From positions 1 through 37,110 of the forward strand of contig JADHRC010000002.1 of NCBI GenBank assembly GCA_016777645.1: a stretch of DNA of 37,110 nucleotides, in the 5' to 3' direction. The notes beneath the pieces are model-generated. The model did not search any database. It saw only the letters and a program-made list of their open reading frames with translations, and was not told where the DNA came from. The stretch is from Alphaproteobacteria bacterium (GTDB lineage: Bacteria > Pseudomonadota > Alphaproteobacteria > Puniceispirillales > Marisalimonadaceae). Within the stretch, counting starts at the first letter, position 1. Each line of letters opens with the position of its first letter. Shown here one piece after another: positions 8,530 to 17,379 of this stretch. Position numbers and translations under genes: made by a program.

Positions 8530-9251
8530 TAGATCAACAAAAACTATATAGTATATGGGTTTATCTTCAGGCTGAGCCTTTATTTTGGCTTACTTTAACT
8601 ATAGGATCTTATATAATATCAGATTCAATTTATAGAAGAACAAATTTATTTCCTCTATTGAACCCAGTCGCAATAAGTGTTTTGTTAGTTAGTCTAATTT
8701 TAATATCATTTGATATTAAGTATGAGCGTTATTTTGAAGGTGCAAAGTTTATTCATTTTCTTCTGGGACCTGTTACGGTTGCTTTAGCAATCCCAATTTA
8801 TAGAAAATGGCATTTAATAATTTTAAATAGTAAAGCCATATTTATATCTCTTATCATAGGATCTGTTTTTGCTATTTTAGTTACATATATTCTGTCATTA
8901 CAATTTGAAATCCAAAAGGAATTAATTTTAAGCTTATTACCAAGAAGCGTTACGGCGCCAATTGCAATGGGAATTTCTGAAATTATTGGAGGCATTCCTT
9001 CTTTAACAGCAATTATAACAATAATAACAGGAGTGATAGGGGCATCATTAGGGGTTTTTGTTTTTGATCTTATAAAATTAAAAAAAATGGAAGCTAGGGG
9101 CTTTAGCTTGGGTTTAGCTAGTCATGGTATAGGTACTGCTAGAGCTATGAGTAGAGATAAAAATGCTGGTGTATTTGCAGCTGTAGGTATGGGTTTAAGT
9201 GGACTAACAACATCAATTTTAGTTCCACTTTTTTTAAAAATAGTTATGTGA
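8526..9251 (+). CDS. LrgB family membrane protein
   Basis: 241 residues with six to seven hydrophobic segments. Family signatures are PLLNPVAISVL near 43-53, the LLPRSVTAPIAMGISEIIGG stretch near 137-156 and the C-terminal SLGLASHGIGTARAMS near 194-209, all canonical for LrgB. It partners the preceding LrgA-like protein. In this window, rich in enzymes that make or use pyruvate, lactate, glycolate and glycerate, a small-carboxylate transport role is at least as reasonable as the classic autolysis-regulator label. That is inference from characterised relatives, not visible in the sequence. Confidence 0.9.
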   Translation: MIDQQKLYSIWVYLQAEPLFWLTLTIGSYIISDSIYRRTNLFPLLNPVAISVLLVSLILISFDIKYERYFEGAKFIHFLLGPVTVALAIPIYRKWHLIILNSKAIFISLIIGSVFAILVTYILSLQFEIQKELILSLLPRSVTAPIAMGISEIIGGIPSLTAIITIITGVIGASLGVFVFDLIKLKKMEARGFSLGLASHGIGTARAMSRDKNAGVFAAVGMGLSGLTTSILVPLFLKIVM

Positions 9252-9377
9252 ATGAATATATATTAACAAATAATATAGGTTTTTGAAAAAAAGCTTTAAG
9301 ATTTTTTGTATAAACTTAAATATGATTTTGCATGCATTTAAAACATTTTAAACTTGGGTGTTCATTTTTTTTTAAAA

Positions 9378-9408
9378 CTATTTGTTTTATAGGAAATAAA
9401 ACAGTTAG
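9378..9408 (+). other. Imperfect 13-nt-arm hairpin upstream of the cyclase gene
   Basis: Arms at 9378-9390 and 9396-9408 pair at 11 Watson-Crick positions plus one G-T, with one mismatch and an AGGAA loop. It lies in the 177-bp gap between the LrgB gene and the cyclase gene, 20 nt before the cyclase start. It could end the lrgAB transcript or lie in the cyclase leader. The sequence is AT-rich, so chance pairing is quite possible. Apart from this hairpin and a T-run at 9365-9373, nothing recognisable is seen in the gap. Confidence 0.3.
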
Positions 9409-9428
9409 AATATATAATATAATTCAAT

Positions 9429-11186
9429 ATGAGGGGTTTCAAATTGTCCCAAGTGAGACGAAAATTAGCAACCATTCTTGCGACAGATTGTGTTAGTTTT
9501 AGTAAGCATATGGAAACACAAGAAGAAAAAACTTTAGAGAGTTTGAAGGCTTGTCGTGAAATCATTGACCCTTTAATAAATAAATATTCTGGTAGAATTT
9601 TTCATACTGCGGGGGATTCTGTAATTGCAGAATTTGATAGTCCTGTTAGTAGTGTAAACGCTGCAATAGAGTTTCAAAAAGCAATTAAAGTCAGAAATGA
9701 TCTAGAAAAAACAAATCCAAAGCTTTACTGGAGAGTTGGTATACATTTGGATGATATAATTATTGAGGGAGAAAATATTTACGGAAATGGTGTAAATATT
9801 GCCGCAAGATTGGAAAGTCAATCACCATCAGGAGAAATCCTGATATCTGATATTGTAAAACAACATATAAATAATAAAATAGGTGAACCTATTTATCCCC
9901 TTGGAAAGATAGATTTAAAAAACATTTCGAATAATTTTGAAGTCTTTTCTTTATTGGGTGATGGTAAAAATAAATTCAAAAAAGCGTCTAATAAAATTAT
10001 TAATAAAAAACTTAAATTTGCAATTTTACCCTTTGTTAATAATAGCCAAGATCAAGATAGTGGTTTTTTAGTGGATGGTATTGTAGAGGATTTAATAACA
10101 GAATTTTCTATGATGCGAGAGTTTGAAATTCTTTCTAGGCAAACAACTGTAAATTTCAAAAACGAAAATGAAGACCTTAAGGAGTTTTCAAAGAAATTTG
10201 AGCTAGATTTTGTAGTTACTGGGAGTATCAGAGCTTCTGGTAAGCGAGTTAGGATAAACATTGAATTGAGTGATGCTAATGATGATAGTATTATTTGGAG
10301 CAATAAATATGATAGGGTTATGGAAGATATTTTTGATTTGCAAGACGAGATAGTAAGAAAAATATCAATTGCTTTGCTTGGTGAGATAGAAATCAGTTCA
10401 TTGCAGAGATCTAAAAGAAAACCTACCGAGAATATCACTTCTTATGAATACCTCCTAAGAGGCAAAGAAAATCATCACAAATTTACTAAAGAAGCAAATA
10501 TTGAAGCTCTTAAGTGTTTTGACAAAGCTTTAATAGCCGACCCTGGTAATGCTCAGGCATATGCTTGGAAAGTTTGTACTTTGGGGCAAGCTTTATATAG
10601 AGGCTTTACAGACCGTGATAGCGATGAGGTATTTTCTGAGGCCAAAGATAATATTGAAAAAGCTCTGGAATTAAATGAGAATGACTTTGAGTGCCATAGA
10701 ATGTTGTCAGCAGTTTATTTAAGCGACCATGATTATATTTTAGCTGAAGATCATGGTAGAAAAGCATTTAATATGGTTCCTAATGACCCTAGGGTTTTAT
10801 CTGGTTATGGTGAGGTTTTAGTAAGAACAGGTAAAGTTGATAAAGGTTTAGAATTATTAAATAAGGCATTTGAATTAGATCCGGTTCCACAGGGTCAATC
10901 CACATCTGACAATAGAATAAAAGATTTAATATTAGGTTATTTCTTTGCTGAAGATTTCAATAAAGTTATAGAGTTAAGTTTTGATATAAGAAATATGGAT
11001 ATAAGATCTTTAGTTTTAATACTTTTTTCAAGATCCAAATTAAATCAAGATATAAAATCCAGTAATGAATACTCATTGTTTATTAATAATCATAAAGATA
11101 CCGATTGGGAACAAACTGTTGACAGATTTCATATTCAAGATGAAGCAATTAAAAGTAAAATTATTAGCTTTATTAAAACAATTTAA
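9429..11186 (+). CDS. Class III adenylate/guanylate cyclase-domain protein with TolB-like domain and TPRs
   Basis: 585 residues in three parts. An N-terminal cyclase homology domain (about 10-180) is followed by a TolB-like/FlgO-type domain (about 195-320; FAILPFVNNS, GIVEDLITEFS) and TPR-like helices (about 330-530). There is no signal peptide, so the protein is probably cytoplasmic. Metal ligands D20 (ILATDCVSF) and D63 (TAGDSV) and transition-state residues N123 and R127 (GVNIAAR) are present. The two positions that normally select adenine differ: the usual Lys is H59 and the usual Asp is N116. The protein may still cyclise a nucleotide, but its product is uncertain. There is no clear ribosome site before the ATG at 9429. 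Its stop abuts the stop of the convergent gene with zero bases between. Confidence 0.88.
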   Translation: MRGFKLSQVRRKLATILATDCVSFSKHMETQEEKTLESLKACREIIDPLINKYSGRIFHTAGDSVIAEFDSPVSSVNAAIEFQKAIKVRNDLEKTNPKLYWRVGIHLDDIIIEGENIYGNGVNIAARLESQSPSGEILISDIVKQHINNKIGEPIYPLGKIDLKNISNNFEVFSLLGDGKNKFKKASNKIINKKLKFAILPFVNNSQDQDSGFLVDGIVEDLITEFSMMREFEILSRQTTVNFKNENEDLKEFSKKFELDFVVTGSIRASGKRVRINIELSDANDDSIIWSNKYDRVMEDIFDLQDEIVRKISIALLGEIEISSLQRSKRKPTENITSYEYLLRGKENHHKFTKEANIEALKCFDKALIADPGNAQAYAWKVCTLGQALYRGFTDRDSDEVFSEAKDNIEKALELNENDFECHRMLSAVYLSDHDYILAEDHGRKAFNMVPNDPRVLSGYGEVLVRTGKVDKGLELLNKAFELDPVPQGQSTSDNRIKDLILGYFFAEDFNKVIELSFDIRNMDIRSLVLILFSRSKLNQDIKSSNEYSLFINNHKDTDWEQTVDRFHIQDEAIKSKIISFIKTI

Positions 11187-13004
11187 TTAAATTATATTTT
11201 TCTGTGCTGCTATTCTAAATAGTGCGTTGTTTGCACCATATCCTTGATAATTATTAATTCGCTGTACGATTTCAAAGAAGAAAGTATTATTAATTAGGTT
11301 TGTATACACCTGAAGAAAGGAACCATTCTCATCTTCATCATATAATATATTTAATTCCTTCAATTCATTGCAAAAATTAAAATCTAATCCAAAACGGGCT
11401 TCTATGTCATCATAATAATTATCTGATATCTTGAGAAATTCTTGACCTTTTTTTTTCAACTTTTTAACTAGAGCAATTAGGTTGTCAGAACTAAGAGCAA
11501 CATGCTGAATGCCAGGTCTTGTTGTTTTTTTAAGAAATTGTCCCGCAATAGTGTTTGAATTATCTGCTCCATTCATAGTCATTCTAAAAGTTTGTGTTTT
11601 ATTTTCGATTATTTGACTTTTTGTAATTCCATATTGATCAATTATGTCGACAATAGGTGATTTTTTACAACTAAACAAAACTGAGTAAGATAATAATGAA
11701 GATGACATTTCATCTTGATTAAGTGTTTGGGCAATATGATCTATTTTGACGTTAAAATCATTTTTTGCAGGTGATGGACAGTATCCAAAATCTTTTTCCC
11801 AAATATTATTATCATTACTTTCAATTACATAAATTAATCCATCAATATGATTAATTGCATCCATGGATAAATTTAAATTTTCTTGTTTTTTAATTAAGCT
11901 AATATCTAATAATTCAGCCTGTTTAAATAATAAATCTAAACTATTTATATTAATACCATAAGCATATGGGTATGGACCTTTTTTACTATTTTTTTCTATG
12001 AGAAGTGTGTTTTCATAATTAATAATGAACTTTACATTATCAAATACAAATAATTTTATTTTTTTGAGTTGATGCTTTCCTATTTCATTAAAGCCTAATG
12101 CATTTAAAGTATTTTCTAGTTCTTTTAAATTTTTCTCATTAGCAGCAAATTCTATGAACTCTATTTGATTGATTTTTAACTCTTGTTTATTTTTTGTTTT
12201 ACTTTTGTTAATAAGAGATATGAGGGATCTTTGGCCATCTTTTGCTATTAAATTTCTTGGTCCAGATCTATAATTATCATTAAAAATTTCTAGGGATAAA
12301 TATCCATCGTATCCTGTTTTATTTAGAGCATCCATAAAGTTTGATATTGGTAAATCACCTTGGCCTGGCATATTTCTGTAATGTCTACTCCAATATAGTA
12401 GATCCATATTATGTAAGGGAGCATCTGCGAGTTGAACTATAAATATTTTTTCTTTGGGAATGGTTGTTATTGAGTTTAGATCAATATTTTTTGAGAGTGT
12501 ATGAAATGAATCTAGAATAATGCCAACATTTTCATGATTTGCTCTTCTAACTATCTCCCACGCATCTCTATGATCATTTATATATTTTCCCCATGCTAGG
12601 GCTTCATAACCAATTTTAATTGATCTTTCTCTTGCAATTTCTCCTAATTCAAAAAAATCATTCGCGGCTCTGTCTAATCCACCCAAAGAAATATTAGATG
12701 TATTAGAGCAGATTAATATTAAATCTGTTTCTAATTCAGCCATGATATCAAACTTTTTTTTAGCTCTGTCAAAAGCTCTAGTTCTATGATTGTCAGGCAT
12801 TCCTTCAAAATCTCTAAATGGTTGAAATAGTGTAATTTCTAGACCTTGATCTTTAACAATCTTCTTTATTTCTTTGGGTGACAAATTAAATGTTAAAAAA
12901 TCATTCTCAAAAATTTCAACTCCATCAAAGCCAGCTTTTGAGATGGCCAATATTTTTTCTTTTAAGTTTCCGTTAATAGAAACAGTTGCTATTGATGTTT
13001 TCAT
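11187..13004 (-). CDS. Fused 3-dehydroshikimate dehydratase / HPPD-like protein (QuiC type)
   Basis: 605 residues, matching the two-domain QuiC1-type enzymes that turn 3-dehydroshikimate into protocatechuate during quinate and shikimate use. The N-terminal sugar-phosphate-isomerase-like TIM barrel (1-270) has metal ligands E134 (GYEALAWG), D165 (ILDSFH), Q191 (IVQLAD) and E239 (SLEIFND), with H168 near the site. The C-terminal part (about 285-605) is a vicinal-oxygen-chelate fold like 4-hydroxyphenylpyruvate dioxygenase. It keeps one His in KIDHIAQ, one in GIQHVAL and a Glu in FFFEIVQR, so it may still bind metal. AGGG precedes the ATG. It is divergent from a GntR regulator. No shikimate dehydrogenase or protocatechuate-cleavage gene is in the window. 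Confidence 0.85.
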   Translation of the reverse strand: MKTSIATVSINGNLKEKILAISKAGFDGVEIFENDFLTFNLSPKEIKKIVKDQGLEITLFQPFRDFEGMPDNHRTRAFDRAKKKFDIMAELETDLILICSNTSNISLGGLDRAANDFFELGEIARERSIKIGYEALAWGKYINDHRDAWEIVRRANHENVGIILDSFHTLSKNIDLNSITTIPKEKIFIVQLADAPLHNMDLLYWSRHYRNMPGQGDLPISNFMDALNKTGYDGYLSLEIFNDNYRSGPRNLIAKDGQRSLISLINKSKTKNKQELKINQIEFIEFAANEKNLKELENTLNALGFNEIGKHQLKKIKLFVFDNVKFIINYENTLLIEKNSKKGPYPYAYGININSLDLLFKQAELLDISLIKKQENLNLSMDAINHIDGLIYVIESNDNNIWEKDFGYCPSPAKNDFNVKIDHIAQTLNQDEMSSSLLSYSVLFSCKKSPIVDIIDQYGITKSQIIENKTQTFRMTMNGADNSNTIAGQFLKKTTRPGIQHVALSSDNLIALVKKLKKKGQEFLKISDNYYDDIEARFGLDFNFCNELKELNILYDEDENGSFLQVYTNLINNTFFFEIVQRINNYQGYGANNALFRIAAQKNII

Positions 13005-13020
13005 TTGTAACCCTAAAAAT

Positions 13021-13053
13021 ATATGATATTATTATATAATATATGATATTATT
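13021..13053. promoter_or_regulatory. Candidate operator: 13-bp direct repeat flanking a palindrome between quiC-like and gntR
   Basis: The 70-bp divergent region holds two identical copies of ATATGATATTATT at 13021-13033 and 13041-13053, exactly 20 bp apart (about two helical turns). They overlap a perfect 12-bp palindrome TATTATATAATA at 13030-13041. Placement between a FadR-type GntR gene and its divergent enzyme gene is where autoregulatory operators of this family are usually found. The sequence lacks the TNGTNNNACNA core known for many FadR-type proteins, and it is pure AT apart from two G residues, so it may also simply be promoter DNA. Confidence 0.45.
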
Positions 13054-13074
13054 TAATTCTAAAAGAAAAATGTT

Positions 13075-13737
13075 ATGATTGATGATTTGAAAACTGTTGG
13101 TGTTAGTACATATGAAAATATTAAAAGAGATATTATTTTTGGTAATTTGCCTCCACTTAAAAAATTAAAGCTCCAAGAATTAAAAGAAAATTATAACACT
13201 AGTATTTCTACTCTAAGAGAAGTTTTAAGCAGACTATCTGGTGATGGATTTGTTTGCTCTCAAGAGCAGAGAGGTTTTTTTGTAAGTCCTGTTTCTAAAG
13301 GTGATTTAATAGAAATTGCTCATTTAAGAATATTAATTGAAAGTCACGCTCTCAAAAAATCAATTAAAAATTCAAATCCCGAATGGGAGGGTGAACTGTT
13401 GTCTACTCATCACAAATTAAATATTTATGAAAATGATATGTTGAAAAAGGGAGTAGACGATAAAAAAAAATGGAAAAAATATGATAGTGAATTTCATCAA
13501 GCTCTTATAAAAAATTGTGGTTCAAACAACTTGATTGAACTACATAAATTAATATTTGATAAATATTTAAGGTATCAATTTCTTGTTTTAACTTTTCGAG
13601 GAAAAAGTTCTATTCATGAGCACAAAAAATTACTTAATTATACACTGGAAAAAAATTATTCAAAGGCTCAAGAGGTTTTAGAAGAACATATAAAAAATGG
13701 TATTAATCATGCTATAGAAAATTTAAGCGATAAATAA
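13075..13737 (+). CDS. GntR family transcriptional regulator, FadR/FCD subfamily
   Basis: 220 residues. The N-terminal winged helix-turn-helix (about 10-72) includes LKLQELKENYNTSISTLRE and the wing GFVCSQEQRGFFV. The C-terminal all-helical FCD ligand domain has the metal-site residues D137 and H141 (YDSEFH), H183 (HEHKKLL) and H205 (EEHIKNG), so it probably senses a carboxylate bound to metal. It is divergent from the QuiC-like gene, with a 70-bp gap holding the direct repeats, so control of that gene by a small organic acid is likely. The ATG at 13075 follows an overlapping ATG-TTA-TGA triplet set starting at 13070, which seems incidental. The gene ends 15 bp from the convergent hydantoinase gene. 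Confidence 0.9.
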   Translation: MIDDLKTVGVSTYENIKRDIIFGNLPPLKKLKLQELKENYNTSISTLREVLSRLSGDGFVCSQEQRGFFVSPVSKGDLIEIAHLRILIESHALKKSIKNSNPEWEGELLSTHHKLNIYENDMLKKGVDDKKKWKKYDSEFHQALIKNCGSNNLIELHKLIFDKYLRYQFLVLTFRGKSSIHEHKKLLNYTLEKNYSKAQEVLEEHIKNGINHAIENLSDK

Positions 13738-13762
13738 TTTAAAATAAATAAATTATTTTTTT
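13732..13762 (+). terminator. AT-only terminator-like hairpin at the gntR end
   Basis: Perfect 9-bp arms at 13732-13740 and 13750-13758 with a 9-nt loop, followed by four more T residues (13759-13762). It begins in the last codons of the regulator gene and reaches into the 3' end of the convergent hydantoinase-type gene. The stem has no G or C, so strength as an intrinsic terminator is doubtful, although low-GC genomes do use such sites. Confidence 0.35.
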
Positions 13763-16700
13763 CCAAAACCTCCACCTCCAGGAGTCAGCATTACAAACAA
13801 ATCATTCATTTCTACTTCACAACTATCGTTACCATTTAAATTTATAATTCGGCCATTTTCTTTCTCAAGCCATTCTCTACCGCACTCTCCAGGTTCACCA
13901 CCATTAACCCCAAAGGGTCGAATTTTCCGATGCGAGCATAAGGTTGTCACAGTCATTGGCTCAAGAAATCTCAATTTTCGAATAACTCCATCGCCACCAC
14001 AGTATTTTCCTTTACCACCAGAATTTTTTCTTATAGAGAATTCTTCTAATCTAACAGGAAAACGTGTTTCAAGTACTTCTGGGTCAGTACTTCTTGTGTT
14101 TGTCATATGTGTTTGTACTGCTGAAGTTCCATGAAAATTTGGTCCAGCACCGGTTCCCCCGCAAATAGTCTCATAATTTTGAATTCTGTCATTTCCCCAA
14201 ATGAAATTATTCATAGTTGCCTGACTCCCTGCAATAACCCCTAAAGCCCCAAATAAAGCGTTGCATGTTAACTGACTTACTTCTGTGTTGCCAGCTATGA
14301 CAGCTGAGGGATATTTAGCATTAATCATTGAATCATTTGGTACTTTAATTTTGATTGGCTTAAAACAACCTTCATTTAGTGGTATATTATTTCCAACTAA
14401 TGTTCTAAATACATATAAAATGACGGCATGACATACTGCCAAAGGGGCATTGTAGTTCAATGGATTTTTTTTAGCAGTCCCAGTAAAATCAATTAATGCT
14501 TGACGCTTAATTTTATCAATTTTAATTTTTACTTTTATGAATTCTCCATTATCTAATTCATACTCATATTTACCATCATTTAATTTAACAATTGCATTTC
14601 TAATACATTCTTCAGCATTATTTTGCACATGCTTCATGTAAGCATGGACTGTTTCAATTCCAAATTGATCTATCATTGAGTTGATTTCATTAATGCCTGT
14701 TTTATTAGCTGCTATCTGAGCAGCCAAGTCAGCCATATTATGTTCTATATTTCTACAAGGATATTTTCCAGAAGATAATATTTCTCTAATTTCAGTTTCT
14801 TTGAAAACTCCTTTGTCAAAGATTTTAAAATTATCTATTAATACCCCTTCTTCTTCAATGTGTTTTGAGTCAGGTGGACCTGATCCTGGTGTTTTACCAC
14901 CTATGTCGGCATGATGACCACGTGAAGCAACAAAAAATATTATTCTTTTATTATATTTATCAAAAACTGGTGTTATTACAGTTACATCTGGAAGGTGGGT
15001 TCCTCCGTTAAACGGGGCATTTAAAACAAAAACATCACCTGGGAAAATATTGTCTTTGTTTAATTTTATTACTGTTCTAATAGCTTCTGACATTGAACCT
15101 AAATGAACTGGAACATGGGGAGCGTTTGCAACCAATGATCCTTCTTCATCAAAAAGTGCACATGAAAAATCTAATCTTTCTTTTATATTTACTGAAAAAG
15201 CGGTGTTGGCCAATGTCGCACCCATTTGCTCTGCTATATTCATAAAAAGATTATTAAAAACTTCAAGCATTACAGAATCTACAGAAGTACCTACACTAAA
15301 ATCCTTCTTTTTTTCTTCAACTCTAGATAAAATTAAATTGTAATATTTATCTAAAGAGCCTGACCATCCTTTTTCTATAATATTTGTTCCAGTTGCCTCA
15401 GATATAATTGCAGGTCCAACAATGGTTTGATTAATTTTGAGTTTATCTCTTTCATAAATTGGAACAGATGTTTCTAAGTCATCAACAAACATATTTTGAT
15501 AAGAAACTGGTTTGGATATCTCGGTTGGTCCAGAAATTCTAGAAAAATCCTGAGTTTCAAAATTATTACTTATAGCTTCAACCGTAAGCATCTCTATGAA
15601 TATTTCTCTTCCTTCAACAAAAAAACCAAATCTTTTTTTGTGTTCTTTTTCAAAAGATTTGATCATTTTTGATATAGTATCAAATTTAACTTCTAAATTT
15701 TGATGAGAGCCTTGATAATGTAAAAAGGCATTTTTTGACAAACTTATAGAAGAATTACTAACTCCTTGTTTATTTAAGTCCTCTCTTGCTTGCAGTGATA
15801 ATAAATCTATTAATTTTTTGGCATCATTAATATTTTTGATATTTTTTTCAAAATGACTTTCCCTTATGCTTCTTATTTCAGCCAAGCCCATTCCATAAGC
15901 AGATAATACTCCAGCATATGGGTGTATAAGGACTCTTGAAATACCAAGAGAGTCAGCTACTTGACATGCATGTTGACCTCCGGCTCCTCCAAAACAATTC
16001 ATTGTGTAACCGGTTATATCGTAGCCTTTTTGAATTGATATTTTTTTTATAGCATTAGCCATATTTTCAATAGCAATTTTTAAAAAACCTTCAGCTACTT
16101 TATAAATATCCATTATAGGTTGATTGTTTTGTTCTGAAATGAGTTTTGATAAATCTAGAAATTTTTTCTTAACAATAGCTGTGTTAAGAGGTTCATCTCC
16201 GTTCTCACCAAAAACCTTTGGAAAATGGTTAGGGTGTAGCTTTCCTAATAAAACATTACAATCAGTAACCGTTAGAGGGCCACCTTTACCATAAGAGGCT
16301 GGTCCAGGGATTGCACCAGCACTTTCAGGACCAACTTGAAATCTTCCATCTTTAAATGAAAGAATTGAACCTCCACCTGCAGCGACAGTATTAATTTCCA
16401 TCATAGGGGCTCTAATTCTAACTCCTGCCAACTCTGTTTCAAATGATCTTTCATATTCACCTGCAAAGTGGCAAACATCTGTAGAAGTTCCACCCATATC
16501 AAATCCAATTAGTTTATTATAACCTGCCTGTTTTCCTGTTTCTGTCATACTTACCACACCCCCAGCTGGACCTGATAATAAGGCATCTTTACCTTGGAAA
16601 AAGTTAGCATCAGTCAAACCACCATTTGATTGCATAAACATTAACTTTGTTGTCTCTGTTCCTTTAAGTTCTTCTGAGATCTGATTTACATATCTTCTGA

Positions 16701-17346
16701 GGATAGGAGAGAGATATGCATCAACAACTGTAGTATCACCTCTTCCGACTAACTTAATTAATGGAGAAACTCTATGACTTACTGAAATTTGATTAAAATT
16801 TTCTTCTTCAGCAATTTTTGCTATTATATTCTCATGTTCTGGGTTCACGTATGAGTGCATAAATGCAATGGCAACACTATCTATTCCCTCTGATTTTGCT
16901 TCTCTCAAAGCTTGCCTAGCTTTTTTTATGTCTAGATTTTTTATGACTTTACCTTGAGAATCTAGTCTTTCTGGTATTTCAACAACTTTTTCATATAATA
17001 ATTCAGGTAGTTTAATATCCAAGTCAAATAAAAGTGGTCGGTTTTGATAACCAATTTTTAACAAATCTCCAAAGCCATCGGTTATTAAAAGAAGAGTTCT
17101 ATCTCCCTTACGTTCTAGTAAAGCATTCGTTGCAACTGTTGTCCCCATCTTTACACATGAAATTTTGTTGGTTGGAATAGTGTCACAATTATTTAAACCA
17201 AGAATTCTTTTTATTCCTGCGATAGCTGCATCTTTATAAGCTGATGTGTTTTCTGAAAGGAGTTTATCAACAACTATATTTCCATCAGGGTTTTTAGCCA
17301 CGATGTCAGTAAAAGTTCCGCCTCTATCTATCCAAAATTGCCACAT
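13753..17346 (-). CDS. Fused hydantoinase A/B, 5-oxoprolinase (ATP-hydrolysing) type
   Basis: 1197 residues, the length of single-chain 5-oxoprolinases in which HyuA- and HyuB-like halves are joined. The A half (about 1-690) starts FWIDRGGTFTDIVA and carries ATNALLERKGDRTLL, SGPAGGVVSM, GFDMGGTSTDVCH and FGGAGGQHACQVADSLG, all ASKHA-type ATP-site segments. The B half begins near 690 and includes DFSCALFDEEG, GDVFVLNAPFNGGTHLPDVTV and the Gly-rich tail LTPGGGGFGKK. The reaction in typed members is ATP-driven opening of 5-oxoproline to glutamate; relatives open hydantoins. It lies 33 bp after denD on the same strand, so a lactam or lactone-like substrate connected to sugar-acid use is possible, though glutathione salvage is the default reading. 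Confidence 0.9.
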   Translation of the reverse strand: MWQFWIDRGGTFTDIVAKNPDGNIVVDKLLSENTSAYKDAAIAGIKRILGLNNCDTIPTNKISCVKMGTTVATNALLERKGDRTLLLITDGFGDLLKIGYQNRPLLFDLDIKLPELLYEKVVEIPERLDSQGKVIKNLDIKKARQALREAKSEGIDSVAIAFMHSYVNPEHENIIAKIAEEENFNQISVSHRVSPLIKLVGRGDTTVVDAYLSPILRRYVNQISEELKGTETTKLMFMQSNGGLTDANFFQGKDALLSGPAGGVVSMTETGKQAGYNKLIGFDMGGTSTDVCHFAGEYERSFETELAGVRIRAPMMEINTVAAGGGSILSFKDGRFQVGPESAGAIPGPASYGKGGPLTVTDCNVLLGKLHPNHFPKVFGENGDEPLNTAIVKKKFLDLSKLISEQNNQPIMDIYKVAEGFLKIAIENMANAIKKISIQKGYDITGYTMNCFGGAGGQHACQVADSLGISRVLIHPYAGVLSAYGMGLAEIRSIRESHFEKNIKNINDAKKLIDLLSLQAREDLNKQGVSNSSISLSKNAFLHYQGSHQNLEVKFDTISKMIKSFEKEHKKRFGFFVEGREIFIEMLTVEAISNNFETQDFSRISGPTEISKPVSYQNMFVDDLETSVPIYERDKLKINQTIVGPAIISEATGTNIIEKGWSGSLDKYYNLILSRVEEKKKDFSVGTSVDSVMLEVFNNLFMNIAEQMGATLANTAFSVNIKERLDFSCALFDEEGSLVANAPHVPVHLGSMSEAIRTVIKLNKDNIFPGDVFVLNAPFNGGTHLPDVTVITPVFDKYNKRIIFFVASRGHHADIGGKTPGSGPPDSKHIEEEGVLIDNFKIFDKGVFKETEIREILSSGKYPCRNIEHNMADLAAQIAANKTGINEINSMIDQFGIETVHAYMKHVQNNAEECIRNAIVKLNDGKYEYELDNGEFIKVKIKIDKIKRQALIDFTGTAKKNPLNYNAPLAVCHAVILYVFRTLVGNNIPLNEGCFKPIKIKVPNDSMINAKYPSAVIAGNTEVSQLTCNALFGALGVIAGSQATMNNFIWGNDRIQNYETICGGTGAGPNFHGTSAVQTHMTNTRSTDPEVLETRFPVRLEEFSIRKNSGGKGKYCGGDGVIRKLRFLEPMTVTTLCSHRKIRPFGVNGGEPGECGREWLEKENGRIINLNGNDSCEVEMNDLFVMLTPGGGGFGKK

Positions 17347-17379
17347 TATGTTTTCCGACTAAAAAAGTAGGCTTTTATT

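Noticed and set aside
13070..13078. ATG-TTA-TGA mini-frame overlapping the gntR start
   Set aside because: Two codons with no ribosome site; expected by chance in AT-rich sequence.
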